NCBI RefSeq assembly: GCF_018861065.1
Contig: NZ_JAHKQO010000028.1
Coordinates: 1-64,000 of the forward strand
Reading direction: 5' to 3'
DNA: 64,000 nt
Source of the DNA: Paraglaciecola arctica
GTDB lineage: Bacteria > Pseudomonadota > Gammaproteobacteria > Enterobacterales > Alteromonadaceae
Under the pieces are notes generated by a model. It saw nothing but the letters and a program-made list of their open reading frames with translations. It ran no database searches and had not been told where the DNA came from. Below, one piece after another: positions 8,979-19,006 of the stretch (within the stretch, counting starts at the first letter, position 1; the number at the start of each line of letters is the position of its first letter). The position numbers were made by a program, and so were the translations under genes.

Positions 8979-9929
8979 TTAGGCGTTCCTAATGCAGTTT
9001 TTGCCAGCTTGTTTCGCAGCATAAAGTGCTTCATCTGCTCGCGAAAAAATGCCTATCTGAGAATCGTCTGCTAGATACGTTGCACTGCCTATACTGCAGG
9101 AAATTTGATGTTGTTGCAGTAACGGTTGGGATTCAATTGCACTGCGAATACGTTCTGCTATTAAGTGGCTAGTGTGTTTGTCTGCATCTGGTAACAAACA
9201 ACAAAACTCGTCGCCACCGAATCTAAAGGCAAAATCCGATTCTCTAAGGCTGTGTAAAATAGTGTCTGCACAGGCGACCAAAACTTTGTCGCCAACTTGA
9301 TGCCCATGAGCATCGTTAACTTGTTTAAAGTTATCCATATCTAATACTAGTAAACTAAATGGTAGATGACTTCTATCTGCATGACTTGCTAATCTAATCA
9401 TAGTCTCGTCATAACTGGCTCTATTACCCAAAGCCGTTAAAAAGTCCTTCATAGCAAACTGCTTAATTTTATGATGTTCTAAGGCATTTTTAAAAGGGTT
9501 GCAAAAATTTACATGCATTTGTTGTAAAATTTGCCAATCCCTTATCGACAAAGGTTGCGACAAAGAATAATCCATTGTGGCCACTACCGTACCCATCTGC
9601 ATACAATTTAAGGTTTTTACGTGTGAGCTCTGTAAATTCGGGCCAAAATCAACTCTGCTATCTTCGAACTGGATCTTTAATGCAGACAGCGGTAGGGTGT
9701 TTTGTAATTGCTGAAAATATAATTCACTCAGCTTAGGCAAATCGATAGTTGTTAGTAATTTAAGGATGAAATTATTCAACTGACTCTGGGTCAACCCTTG
9801 CTTATTACCATGGTTTGACTCTTCAAGGTTGAAGTAATTCTCACCGACGTTTGGACTGTATGAATGAGTAAGTTGTTCCAACAGTTTCTCCTGCCAATTA
9901 AATGGCGAATTACTAAACAAATTTGACAC
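8979..9929 (-). CDS. GGDEF diguanylate cyclase
   Basis: 316 residues that should synthesise cyclic di-GMP from two GTP. The C-terminal GGDEF domain is intact, with GGDEF at residues 238-242 and a product-inhibition I-site RESD at 229-232, exactly five residues before it. The N-terminal 150 residues show no membrane helix or clear sensor family. The assigned start is GTG and has no clear ribosome binding site, so the true N-terminus may be slightly shorter. The gene is divergent from the KefB-type antiporter with about 60 bp between starts. Confidence 0.9.
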   Translation of the reverse strand: MSNLFSNSPFNWQEKLLEQLTHSYSPNVGENYFNLEESNHGNKQGLTQSQLNNFILKLLTTIDLPKLSELYFQQLQNTLPLSALKIQFEDSRVDFGPNLQSSHVKTLNCMQMGTVVATMDYSLSQPLSIRDWQILQQMHVNFCNPFKNALEHHKIKQFAMKDFLTALGNRASYDETMIRLASHADRSHLPFSLLVLDMDNFKQVNDAHGHQVGDKVLVACADTILHSLRESDFAFRFGGDEFCCLLPDADKHTSHLIAERIRSAIESQPLLQQHQISCSIGSATYLADDSQIGIFSRADEALYAAKQAGKNCIRNA

Positions 9930-9989
9930 TTGTGCAGGTTAAAGCAAATACTGTGCCTAGTAGAAAGAAACAAAGGTGAGCCGCGTACC

Positions 9990-11963
9990 ATGCATGGAAA
10001 TTTAGGCAATATCGTAATTTTAATGGCCGTAGCGGTGGCAACTGTATGGTTATTTAAACGTATCAATTTGCCGCCTATTTTGGGTTACCTTTTTTGTGGT
10101 ATTTTGGCGGGTCCAGACCTTCTAGCATTATTTGAACACCCTGAAGATATGCAAAATTTTGCCGAATTGGGTATTGTTTTTTTGTTGTTTTCTTTAGGTT
10201 TAGAATTTTCACTTCCGAAAATGTTGGCCATGCGACATTTGGTTTTTGGGGTGGGGTTGGCTCAAATGGTATTGACCACCTTAGTTTTTATGGGGATCGC
10301 TTTTTTATTGGGCTTTGATAGCAAAGCCGCATTTGTCATCGGCGGAATTATAGCGTTGTCGTCTACGGCAATCGTGATTAAACAAACCAGTGATTTGGGG
10401 ATTTTAAATACTACTCGAGCACAAGTTGCTGTGAGTATTTTACTACTGCAAGATCTTGCTGTGGTGCCCTTACTTATCCTAGTCCCTTTATTGGCTGCCG
10501 ATTCCGACCAAAGTTTAAGTATTGCTATTTTATTGGCGTTTCTAAAAGGATTAGTCGTCGTTGGCATTTTGTTGTCTATCGGTAAATGGATACTACCTAA
10601 GGTATTTAGAGAGGTGGCCAATACCAGAACCGATGAACTTTTTGTGTTGACCACTATATTAGTCGCATTAATGGCCGCTGGATTAGCATTTTCTTTTGGT
10701 TTATCCATGGCCTTAGGCGCATTTCTGGCAGGTATGATGTTGGGTGAAAGCAAATACAAATACCAATTGGAAGCCGATATCAGGCCCTTTAGAGATATTC
10801 TGATGGGGTTGTTTTTTATCACCATAGGAATGCGTTTAGAACTGCATAATTTACCAAAGCAAATACATTGGGCGTTGTTAGGCTTGGTTGTTATTGTATT
10901 GCTTAAAGTCACGCTTATTCGTATTTCAGCCGAGATATTCAAATTAGGTAAACAAGACGCTTGGGCTGCGGGGCTGAAACTTTGCCAAATGGGCGAGTTC
11001 GGTTTTGTGTTGGCTGCATTGGCTGTAGACCACGCTATCTTGAATTCAGAGCAAGGTTCTCTATTATTGACAATTGGTGTGATGAGTATGGCGATTACTC
11101 CTTGGTTGGTCGATCAAAGCCCCAAAATTGCAAAAGCGATAAGCCCTGAAGCAATTCCTAATGTTAAAGGCTTAGAGCAGATTTCAGTTCAGGATAAAAA
11201 ATTGACTGATCATGTGCTTATTTTTGGTTTTGGTCGAGTAGGTCAATCAGTCAGTCGTTTATTAAAAATAGAAGCTATTCAATACATGGTGGTTGATGCA
11301 GATCCTATCCGCGTGCAAGAGAGCCAAAGTGCGGGGGAGCCAGTTTATTTTGGCGACGTGAAACAAAAAGATATTTTACGAACTGTTGGTATCGAACGAG
11401 CTAAAATGTTGTTAATCACTTTTGATCAACATGAAAAAGCTATGAGTGTGATTCATTTGGTCAAGAGCCTCTACCCCGACTTGCCAGTAGTGGTAAGAAC
11501 CCGACAAGACTATCGTATGGAGGAATTACTAGCAGCAGGAGCTTCACAGGTGGTACCTGAAATTCTAGAAGGTAGTCTGATGTTAGTGACCCAGGTTTTG
11601 CAATTATCGGGCGTACCTATGTCGAGAATACTTAAACGAGTACGTAAAGAACGCAAAGGACATTATGGCAATATGCACGGTTTCTTTCCCGGTGAAACTA
11701 CCGAGCTTGACTATGTTAAACAAGATAAGTTGGAGTTTATGCATGCGGTAATTTTGACTGAAAATGCCTATGCCGTCGGCAAATCATTGCAGCAACTCAA
11801 TTTACAGCAATGGCGGGTCAACTTTAAAGGCCTGAGAAGAAACAACTGTGAATTGGCAGAGCCTGATATGAGTATGCCTTTGCTGGTTGGTGACGTGATT
11901 GTGATTTCTGCAAAACCTCGCAAGGTTGAGCGCGCTGAACGTTTCCTGTTGGAGGGGGATTAG
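9990..11963 (+). CDS. CPA2 monovalent cation:proton antiporter with RCK domain (KefB/KefC/YbaL type)
   Basis: 657 residues from the ATG at 9990, which has AAAGGTGAG nine bases upstream. About 12 membrane helices form the Na+/H+ exchanger domain (ALSSTAIVIKQ and LLLQDLAVVPL are typical). A TrkA-N/RCK domain follows, with the nucleotide-binding GFGRVGQS motif, and then a TrkA-C domain. Such proteins exchange or release K+ in response to pH, glutathione adducts or nucleotides. No ancillary KefF/KefG oxidoreductase lies next to it. The gene ends only 24 bp from the convergent EAL gene. Confidence 0.92.
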   Translation: MHGNLGNIVILMAVAVATVWLFKRINLPPILGYLFCGILAGPDLLALFEHPEDMQNFAELGIVFLLFSLGLEFSLPKMLAMRHLVFGVGLAQMVLTTLVFMGIAFLLGFDSKAAFVIGGIIALSSTAIVIKQTSDLGILNTTRAQVAVSILLLQDLAVVPLLILVPLLAADSDQSLSIAILLAFLKGLVVVGILLSIGKWILPKVFREVANTRTDELFVLTTILVALMAAGLAFSFGLSMALGAFLAGMMLGESKYKYQLEADIRPFRDILMGLFFITIGMRLELHNLPKQIHWALLGLVVIVLLKVTLIRISAEIFKLGKQDAWAAGLKLCQMGEFGFVLAALAVDHAILNSEQGSLLLTIGVMSMAITPWLVDQSPKIAKAISPEAIPNVKGLEQISVQDKKLTDHVLIFGFGRVGQSVSRLLKIEAIQYMVVDADPIRVQESQSAGEPVYFGDVKQKDILRTVGIERAKMLLITFDQHEKAMSVIHLVKSLYPDLPVVVRTRQDYRMEELLAAGASQVVPEILEGSLMLVTQVLQLSGVPMSRILKRVRKERKGHYGNMHGFFPGETTELDYVKQDKLEFMHAVILTENAYAVGKSLQQLNLQQWRVNFKGLRRNNCELAEPDMSMPLLVGDVIVISAKPRKVERAERFLLEGD

Positions 11964-11987
11964 TGCTTTATTCTATTTTGCCCGAGC

Positions 11988-14261
11988 TCAAATTATATAG
12001 AGTGGATGACACTTATTATAATCCAAAACATTTTGGATCAGTAACAATTGACCTACAGATTCTGCATCCATTGGTTTGGCAAAGACATAACCTTGAAAAT
12101 TATGGCAACCTAATTTGATTAGGGTGTCAACTTCAGCGAAGGTTTCTGTGCCTTCAGCCAGTATTTGTATATTAAATACTTTACACATAGCAATGATTGC
12201 TTCAATTACCTGAAGTTTCCTCTTGTCTTTATCAATATTCTTAATAAATTGCCGATCGATTTTCACTTTTTTAACTGGGTAAGAGATGAGCTTTGCAATA
12301 CCGGAGTAGCCGATACCAAAGTCGTCTATTGTGATGTCAAATCCCCAACTGGTTAGGTGATGTATGGTTGCTAAGGCTTTTTCATTGGAAATACTTCTTG
12401 CCGATTCTGTTAATTCAAGTTCAATTAACTGGGGATTAATTTTGTATTCGCTTAACGGTTTGATCACGTGTTCATGAAAATCATCTTGGTCAAGATCTGC
12501 CCCAGAAACGTTGATAGCTACTGGCACTAGTTTTAGCTCAGCTTGTTGCCACAGGCTTATTTGTTTGCAAACGTTTAACACTAACCAACGAGTTAGGCTG
12601 GTAACTAGCCCTGACTTTTCCGCTATTGGTATAAAAACACTAGGAGATACTTTACCAATTACCGGAGAACTCCAGCGTAATAAGGCTTCTAAGCCAATTA
12701 ATTTACCATCCCCTTCTACTTTGGGTTGATATTCGATATGTAATTCATCATTGGCGATGGCTTCACTCAAAAGAATATTAATTTCCTGATGTTCAATAAA
12801 GCGCTCCAGACTTGAATTATCGTAGAAGTTAATATCGAGATTACTTGAATTTGCGGCGTACAAGGCGTTGTTTATCAGTTTTTCAGGATCATGATCTGTA
12901 CCGTCAGATAGCGAAATACCAAGCTGAATATCTAGAGGAATTTTTTGGTCTTCAATGAATGTGTTTTTTGGTAACTGCTCGATAAATGAAGTAAGCAAAC
13001 TTTGCGTATCTTTGTCAGATAATTCACTGATAACAGTTAAGTTGTTTGGATTGACTGACCCAAATTGGCAAGGCACTTTTGTAACAGATAACCAGTGATC
13101 TGCTAGATTGCGGATCATTACCGGAAGTGTTTTAAATCCATGCTTTTGGGCAACAAATTCTGCATTTTTGATGCGGATAGCGACAATGCATAATTCTGAA
13201 TCTGATTGTACTAAACGGTTTTTTAAATGCCCCTCTAACCACTCTCGATTTGGTAAACGAGTCGCCTCGTCTAAATTTTGCTTTCGATGCAGTAAGCTTT
13301 GTGCAGCTAAGGTTTTATGCAGCATTGTTTTAGCTGTTATGTCTTGAATAGTGAGAAAGTAATAATTATTTTTCAGTACGGTACTGCGACTTATTTTAAA
13401 CATTTTCATTTTGCCGCCGACTGTCAAATTGACAGTTTTAGTGCCTTCTGATTCAGGCATTTCTATAAATAAATCTGCTACATTAATAGCTTGGGCCTGC
13501 CGTTTAAAATTGCAGTGTAGCAATTGTTCTGCGGCGATATTCATCTCAGAGACCACTCCATCTGCACATACCACGAGTTTAGCAATATCAGTTTCAACAA
13601 ATAGCGTTTTATAAAAATCATTTTGCAGTTGCAAATCGACATTCTGTTCGATAATACGTTTGTTTAAACGAGAATTTGCGACATTTGCGCGCGCGATGCC
13701 CATCGGGATACAGACATTAAAAAACAAAAAAATGATACTAAAAATATAGGCGTTAGCCTCTTCCAGATAGGGATGTTCGTGCATGTATTGGTTAAGTTGG
13801 AAGCCATTTAACAAAGTAACGAAAGGAATAATGTTGAGAAACATGCAAATAACGCCAACTTTAATACCTAACAGCACAAACGCCACTAAGGGCAAAGAAA
13901 AAATAAACACGGGTCCTAACATTGCCAATGTTGGGACTTGCACCATTAAATTGATACACACTGCCGCGAGTACAATACTTAATAAGAGACTATATGCGCT
14001 AATACGATAGTGCGATTTTGATAGCCAAAGTTGTAAACCGCCCACTAGGTAAAAGCATACTAATACCGGTAGCGTGACATAGTATTCAACCTCAAGTGTT
14101 TTGACAACGCAGTGAACTGCGACTACTGCGTATAGTGAATAACAGCTAATCATCATGATACGCAGAGCACTTATTCGCCATTTTTCTATGCCGGAAAACG
14201 TACTTTCATCATCTGACAGCATCAAATAGTCTAAAAAGGAATTTTTCAATTTTTCGATCAT
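11988..14261 (-). CDS. Membrane-bound EAL phosphodiesterase with degenerate GGDEF domain
   Basis: About 757 residues from the ATG at 14261, which has AAGG eight bases upstream; an in-frame TTG at 14402 lacks a ribosome binding site. About six membrane helices are followed by a PAS-like region, a degenerate GGDEF domain and a complete EAL domain. In the GGDEF position I read FGSVNPNN, so cyclase activity is not expected. The EAL half keeps LEALLRW, INVSG, ELTES, DDFGIG, KIDRQF, AEGTET and QGYVFAKP, so it should hydrolyse cyclic di-GMP. It may counter the cyclase encoded at 8979-9929. Confidence 0.9.
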   Translation of the reverse strand: MIEKLKNSFLDYLMLSDDESTFSGIEKWRISALRIMMISCYSLYAVVAVHCVVKTLEVEYYVTLPVLVCFYLVGGLQLWLSKSHYRISAYSLLLSIVLAAVCINLMVQVPTLAMLGPVFIFSLPLVAFVLLGIKVGVICMFLNIIPFVTLLNGFQLNQYMHEHPYLEEANAYIFSIIFLFFNVCIPMGIARANVANSRLNKRIIEQNVDLQLQNDFYKTLFVETDIAKLVVCADGVVSEMNIAAEQLLHCNFKRQAQAINVADLFIEMPESEGTKTVNLTVGGKMKMFKISRSTVLKNNYYFLTIQDITAKTMLHKTLAAQSLLHRKQNLDEATRLPNREWLEGHLKNRLVQSDSELCIVAIRIKNAEFVAQKHGFKTLPVMIRNLADHWLSVTKVPCQFGSVNPNNLTVISELSDKDTQSLLTSFIEQLPKNTFIEDQKIPLDIQLGISLSDGTDHDPEKLINNALYAANSSNLDINFYDNSSLERFIEHQEINILLSEAIANDELHIEYQPKVEGDGKLIGLEALLRWSSPVIGKVSPSVFIPIAEKSGLVTSLTRWLVLNVCKQISLWQQAELKLVPVAINVSGADLDQDDFHEHVIKPLSEYKINPQLIELELTESARSISNEKALATIHHLTSWGFDITIDDFGIGYSGIAKLISYPVKKVKIDRQFIKNIDKDKRKLQVIEAIIAMCKVFNIQILAEGTETFAEVDTLIKLGCHNFQGYVFAKPMDAESVGQLLLIQNVLDYNKCHPLYII

Positions 14262-14519
14262 TCTATATGCCTTATTTACCCCAACACTTGAAAAACGTTT
14301 CACATCGAATAAGCCCCCCGCTTCCGATGCTAACTCAAGGGTAATATAGCGACTACTTTTAACTATCGTCATGATTGTTATGATATTTTTAAATACTGTC
14401 AAGGTATATTTTTTTGCCGTTATAGTCTGTGTTATTTATGTCTATTTACGATATTGAGTGGGATTAAAACTGCTTGTCGATGATAATGAGGAATAATTTA
14501 ATAATGTAACGGTGTCTTT

Positions 14520-16307
14520 ATGGCTTCTATTCACACTTTGGTCGCGCCCAACAAGGGCAATGTTGTCGCAGTTTTAGTTAAACAAAATCAACAAGTCTAC
14601 ATAGACCAACCTTTAGTTATTATCGAAGCTATGAAAATGCAAACCACCCTGAGCGCGAATGTTGCGGGCAGGGTGAAGCACCTTTTTGTGAGCATTGGTG
14701 ATGATTGTGATGTGGGTATGCCAGTCATTGAATTAGCCGCTGATAGTGTCAATGGCACAAAAACCAACGAAGAGCCCGAGACTCAAAATACCAACCTAAT
14801 GTTACTCAAGGCGTTGCGCTCAAGAAAGGCGCTGACTCTCGATGAATATAGAATTGAGCAGCAACTAAAGCGTCACCAAAAAGGGTACTTAAGCGCCAGG
14901 GAAAATTTACAAAACCTGTGTTGTATAGACAGTTTTATGGAATATGGTCAAATGGCTGTGGCTGCGCAACGTTTACGTCGTGACTACGAGGATTTAAAGT
15001 CAGCAACCGCTGCTGACGGTGTTATCACTGGTATTGGTCAAATTAATCAAGATTTGGTTTCACACATAAAAACGCCTACAGCTATCGTTATCAATGATTA
15101 CAGTGTGTTAGCAGGAACACAGGGATTTTTTCATCATCAGAAACTAGATCGAATTTTGGAAGTCGCTGCACAGAAAAAGTATCCGGTTATCATGTATACA
15201 GAGGGTGGCGGGGGACGACCAGGTGATACTGATATCACTACAGTGAACTCAGGCCTGCAGTGTCAATCTTTTGCAACCTGGGCTGGGCTTCAAGGAAAAG
15301 TGCCTCGTATAGCCGTAGCCAACGGTTACTGTTTTGCTGGTAATGCGGCGTTGTTTGGCGCTGCTGATATCACAATCGCAACGCAAACATCATGGATCGG
15401 CATGGCGGGACCCGCAATGATCGAAGGAGGGGGCTTAGGCGTTGTGAAGCCCACTGATATCGGGCCCAGTGCTAAACAGTGCAAAAATGGTGTAGTTGAT
15501 ATTTTAGTGGAAAATGAACAGCAAGCGGCCGAGATAGCGAAGAAATGTCTGCTGTATTTTCAAGGGCCGTTGCTAGATGAGCAAGAGTGTTCATATGCTG
15601 ATCAACAATTATTAAATCAAGTGTTACCCGAAGACAGACGTTTTGTGTATGACGTTAAAGATGTTATTCACACTATTGCAGACACCGATAGCTTTACTGA
15701 AATTAAATCTCAGTTTGGAGGGGCTGTCATAACAGGGTTTATGCATCTACAAGGCCATCCAATAGGCGTGATAGCTAGCAATTGCAAAGTGTTAGGCGGT
15801 GCGATAGATGTTGATGCCGGCGAAAAAGCCAGTCAATTTATGGAGCTTTGCCAGCAGTTTTCTATTCCATTGGCAGTGTTGTGTGACACACCTGGATTTA
15901 TGGTAGGTCCTGAGCATGAAGATAGGGGAGCGGTGCGTAGTCTGTCGCAATTGTTTGTTGCAGGTAGCCAACTTACCGTGCCTTTGGTGGCGGTAGTATT
16001 GCGAAAGTGTTACGGATTAGGGGCACAGGCTTTATTGGGCGGCAATACCAGTAAACCTAGTTACACATTAGCCTGGCCAAATGGTGAGTTTGGAGGCATG
16101 GGGTTAGAAGGGGCAGTTAAGCTCGGATTCAAAAAAGAACTCGCAGAAGTAGCAGATCCTAACGCCAGAACCGCACTTTACGAAAAGTTGTTGGCACAGC
16201 AATATCAAAAAGGACAAGCTCAAGAAGTCGCTAGCGTTCTGGAAATTGATGCGGTAATTGAACCTGCAGACACTAGGAAAATGCTGATATTAGCGCTGCT
16301 AGGATAA
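14520..16307 (+). CDS. BCCP-carboxyltransferase fusion of an acyl-CoA carboxylase
   Basis: 595 residues. The N-terminal 75 residues are a complete biotinyl domain with EAMKM at 36-40 (biotin site Lys39). A carboxyltransferase (crotonase-fold, AccD/PccB-like) fills most of the remainder, with GGGGRPGD, FAGNAALFG, DTPGFMVGPEHE and KCYGLGAQA motifs. No biotin carboxylase domain is present, and none is encoded next to it. This domain order (BCCP then CT) matches the C-terminal part of single-chain BC-BCCP-CT carboxylases, so the biotin carboxylase must be supplied elsewhere or has been lost. The ribosome binding site is weak (GGTG). Confidence 0.85.
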   Translation: MASIHTLVAPNKGNVVAVLVKQNQQVYIDQPLVIIEAMKMQTTLSANVAGRVKHLFVSIGDDCDVGMPVIELAADSVNGTKTNEEPETQNTNLMLLKALRSRKALTLDEYRIEQQLKRHQKGYLSARENLQNLCCIDSFMEYGQMAVAAQRLRRDYEDLKSATAADGVITGIGQINQDLVSHIKTPTAIVINDYSVLAGTQGFFHHQKLDRILEVAAQKKYPVIMYTEGGGGRPGDTDITTVNSGLQCQSFATWAGLQGKVPRIAVANGYCFAGNAALFGAADITIATQTSWIGMAGPAMIEGGGLGVVKPTDIGPSAKQCKNGVVDILVENEQQAAEIAKKCLLYFQGPLLDEQECSYADQQLLNQVLPEDRRFVYDVKDVIHTIADTDSFTEIKSQFGGAVITGFMHLQGHPIGVIASNCKVLGGAIDVDAGEKASQFMELCQQFSIPLAVLCDTPGFMVGPEHEDRGAVRSLSQLFVAGSQLTVPLVAVVLRKCYGLGAQALLGGNTSKPSYTLAWPNGEFGGMGLEGAVKLGFKKELAEVADPNARTALYEKLLAQQYQKGQAQEVASVLEIDAVIEPADTRKMLILALLG

Positions 16308-16558
16308 TCTGACAGTTTTACTTTATTTTCTGTGACAATATAAAGCTTAGCACTACCTATTAAGAACCGTATTTAACTTACACTGTACATGAATATCTGT
16401 AAGTCTAGGAGCAACCGCGAAGTGGCGAAACCTTGACGTAAACTACTGGTGGATTGTCGAATTATTAAATTTCCAATAATCATTGCTTAATAAGTCGATA
16501 TGACGTTTATTTATAGGTACGATCACCTTAGCTAGTAAACCAACCTTGTAGGTACAGT

Positions 16559-17464
16559 ATGAAAATTGGGATTTTGTCACGTAATAAAAATTTGTATTCG
16601 ACTCGCAGACTCAAAGAAGCTGGCCTCGCTAGAGGTCATGAAGTCGATATCATTGATACACTTCATTGTTATATGGATATCACCAGCAGTAGACCAGTAG
16701 TGCGTTATAAAGGAAAAGAGTTACCACAATACGACGCAATTATCCCTCGTATTGGCGCTTCGATCTCTTTTTATGGCACAGCTGTGGTTAGGCAATTTGA
16801 AATGACCGGAAGTTTTTGTGTAAATGAATCTGTGGCGATTAGCCGCTCTCGTGACAAACTTCGCTCAATGCAGCTCCTATCTAGAAAGGGGATTGGTTTG
16901 CCTAGAACGGGGTTCGCTAATCGTCCAGATAACATTAAAGATTTAATCAAAAATGTTGGTGGTGCGCCTTGTGTCATTAAATTGTTAGAAGGCACTCAAG
17001 GTATTGGTGTGGTATTGGCAGAGACGGCTAAAACTGCTGAAGCGATAGTAGAAGCGTTTATGGGCTTAAACGCAGACATCCTTATTCAAGAGTTCATTAA
17101 AGAAGCAGGTGGTGCAGATATTCGTTGTTTTGTTGTGGGTGACAGAGTGGTCGCCGCTATGAAACGCCAAGGTGCTGAAGGTGAATTTCGCTCAAACTTG
17201 CATCGTGGTGGCTCTGCAGTTTTGGTGAAGTTAACCAAAGAAGAAAGAGCGACAGCTGTGGCGGCTGCGAATATAATGGGACTCAATGTTTGTGGTGTAG
17301 ACCTACTGCGCGCCGAACGTGGACCTGTGGTGATGGAAGTTAACTCTTCACCGGGTTTAGAAGGTATTGAGACCGCCACTGAAAAAGATGTGGCTGATTT
17401 GATATTTCAATTTATAGAAAAAAATGCCAAACCTCATCGTACAAGAACGCAGGGTAAGGGATAG
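16559..17464 (+). CDS. rimK: RimK-type ATP-grasp glutamate ligase
   Basis: 301 residues, the length of E. coli RimK (300), and a close match throughout. ATP-grasp features include [13 protein letters not shown] and the metal-binding [16 protein letters not shown]. coli RimK adds glutamates to the C-terminus of ribosomal protein S6 and can polymerise glutamate. The N-terminal [17 protein letters not shown] block is typical. The gene stands alone, with a strong terminator 45 bp downstream. No RimB-type protease gene is adjacent in this window. Confidence 0.95.
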   Translation: MKIGILSRNKNLYSTRRLKEAGLARGHEVDIIDTLHCYMDITSSRPVVRYKGKELPQYDAIIPRIGASISFYGTAVVRQFEMTGSFCVNESVAISRSRDKLRSMQLLSRKGIGLPRTGFANRPDNIKDLIKNVGGAPCVIKLLEGTQGIGVVLAETAKTAEAIVEAFMGLNADILIQEFIKEAGGADIRCFVVGDRVVAAMKRQGAEGEFRSNLHRGGSAVLVKLTKEERATAVAAANIMGLNVCGVDLLRAERGPVVMEVNSSPGLEGIETATEKDVADLIFQFIEKNAKPHRTRTQGKG

Positions 17465-17507
17465 CAATGTAGCGCAAATTATCAGCAATTTAAACTCGAA
17501 TCAAACT

Positions 17508-17541
17508 AGGCCAAGATAGCTCGCTCTAACTTGGCCTTTTT
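17508..17541 (+). terminator. Rho-independent terminator of rimK
   Basis: AGGCCAAG (17508-17515) pairs perfectly with CTTGGCCT (17530-17537), and the T-rich tail continues from the stem end. It lies just before the 3' end of the convergent MscS gene. Confidence 0.9.
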
Positions 17542-17571
17542 GGTTGTCTACTTAGCAAGTATGAGTAGCAA

Positions 17572-18885
17572 TTATTTTGGTGAGCTCTGCTTTGGATCAA
17601 TAATTTTAACTTCTCGTTGAGGAAAGGGTATTTCTATGCCATTTTCACGTAAGGTCTCTAGGATAATTAACATCAAGTCTCCACCTACGCGATTTTTACC
17701 ATCGTCTATCCCTATCATCCAAAACTCCACAAACATGTTAATGCCGGAATCGCCAAAACTGTCAATCTCGCAGTCAGGACGTTCTTCAAAAGGGACATCC
17801 ATACCACTAATGACTTGTTCATGTTCTGCTACCGCGACTTTAATGAATTCAACCATACTGCGTACGTCGGTCGAATAAGGTACGGAAAAATCAACTCGGT
17901 ATCGTTGCTTAGGATCTTTATGAGTCCAGTTGACCATCAAAGAAGAGATAAACTTTTCGTTAGGTACTAAAATGTCTTTACCATCGTAGGTTTCTAATAC
18001 TGCATAGCGCATTTTAAATTCTCTAACAAACCCTTTTTGTCCGTCATCCAGTTCAACAAAATCACCCACAGTGAGAGAACGATCTAACAGGATAATAATT
18101 CCTGATATAAAGTTTGAAGCGATAGATTGTAAACCTAGCCCGAGTCCTACACCCACAGCACCGCCAAATACTGCCAGAGTCGTCAGATTGACTCCCATTA
18201 TATTGAGCAACAACAACATAACGATACAAAAAAGACTGACCTCAAATAATTTGCTAAATACCTCTTTAGTCGGCACATCAAGGGACGCTTGTTTTTTGAT
18301 CACCGCTTTGCCAAAGGTATTGGAGGCACGGCCCAACCAAAATAGAAAACTGCCAAAAATAAGTACTCTGGCCACTCCATAAGCAGAAATACTGACGTTT
18401 CCAACGTCCAAAGAAATCTCTTCAAGGGCGCGAGTAACAGCGGTTAGCAAGCCCAATAAGTGCAGCATTAATATAGGTAAGCCTACCCATCTAAACAGGG
18501 ATGCAGCAAACTGATGTTGCACAAACGCCCGTATTAAAGAGTTGAAAAATAGTAATACTGCAATGGCTAATGCGGTTTCGATTAACCAAGGTGTAAAGGT
18601 GAGACTTTCACCGGCTTTCGAGGATATTTGCAGTAAAATAATCGCAATTAGAGGAAATAAGATCCCGCCAATTCTATACCCAAGTTTACGCACGGGATGA
18701 GCGCTTTCTAAGGGCTCGTTATGTGTCAGTCCAACGCTATGTCGTATTTTATAGGCAACAGCAAAGGACAAAATATAAATAATCACAATAACAAAAAATT
18801 GAATATATGTGCGACTGTCTGCGATGGCAAGCTGCGCAGCTTGCAGTGTTTGGTCTAACATTGTTGACACTGATTGTGTGTCCAT
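17572..18885 (-). CDS. MscS-family mechanosensitive channel
   Basis: 437-residue inner-membrane protein. Five or so N-terminal helices are followed by the MscS pore helix, seen as the glycine/alanine-rich AVFGGAVGVGLGLGLQSIASN, and then the cytosolic beta and C-terminal domains (LLDRSLTVGDFVEL, ILVPNEKFISS). Such channels release solutes on hypo-osmotic shock. AAGAG precedes the ATG by eight bases. It lies 121 bp downstream of the QEGLA gene on the same strand and may be part of that transcript. Confidence 0.9.
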   Translation of the reverse strand: MDTQSVSTMLDQTLQAAQLAIADSRTYIQFFVIVIIYILSFAVAYKIRHSVGLTHNEPLESAHPVRKLGYRIGGILFPLIAIILLQISSKAGESLTFTPWLIETALAIAVLLFFNSLIRAFVQHQFAASLFRWVGLPILMLHLLGLLTAVTRALEEISLDVGNVSISAYGVARVLIFGSFLFWLGRASNTFGKAVIKKQASLDVPTKEVFSKLFEVSLFCIVMLLLLNIMGVNLTTLAVFGGAVGVGLGLGLQSIASNFISGIIILLDRSLTVGDFVELDDGQKGFVREFKMRYAVLETYDGKDILVPNEKFISSLMVNWTHKDPKQRYRVDFSVPYSTDVRSMVEFIKVAVAEHEQVISGMDVPFEERPDCEIDSFGDSGINMFVEFWMIGIDDGKNRVGGDLMLIILETLRENGIEIPFPQREVKIIDPKQSSPK

Positions 18886-19006
18886 GAACGTAACTCTTTT
18901 TAGATTTGAACCTGAATAATGAAGGATAGCATAGACATTTCATAGCTATTTAACTTGGGATGACTGGCTGTCATTGCGGTTAGCCTAGTGGTCTGTCTGT
19001 TGCGGT

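Noticed and set aside
10262-10942. 226-codon open frame opposite the KefB-type gene
   Set aside because: The antiporter frame is a clear family member. The antisense product is rich in Asn/Thr/Ile/Ser without any recognisable domain, as expected from the complement of a membrane-protein gene.
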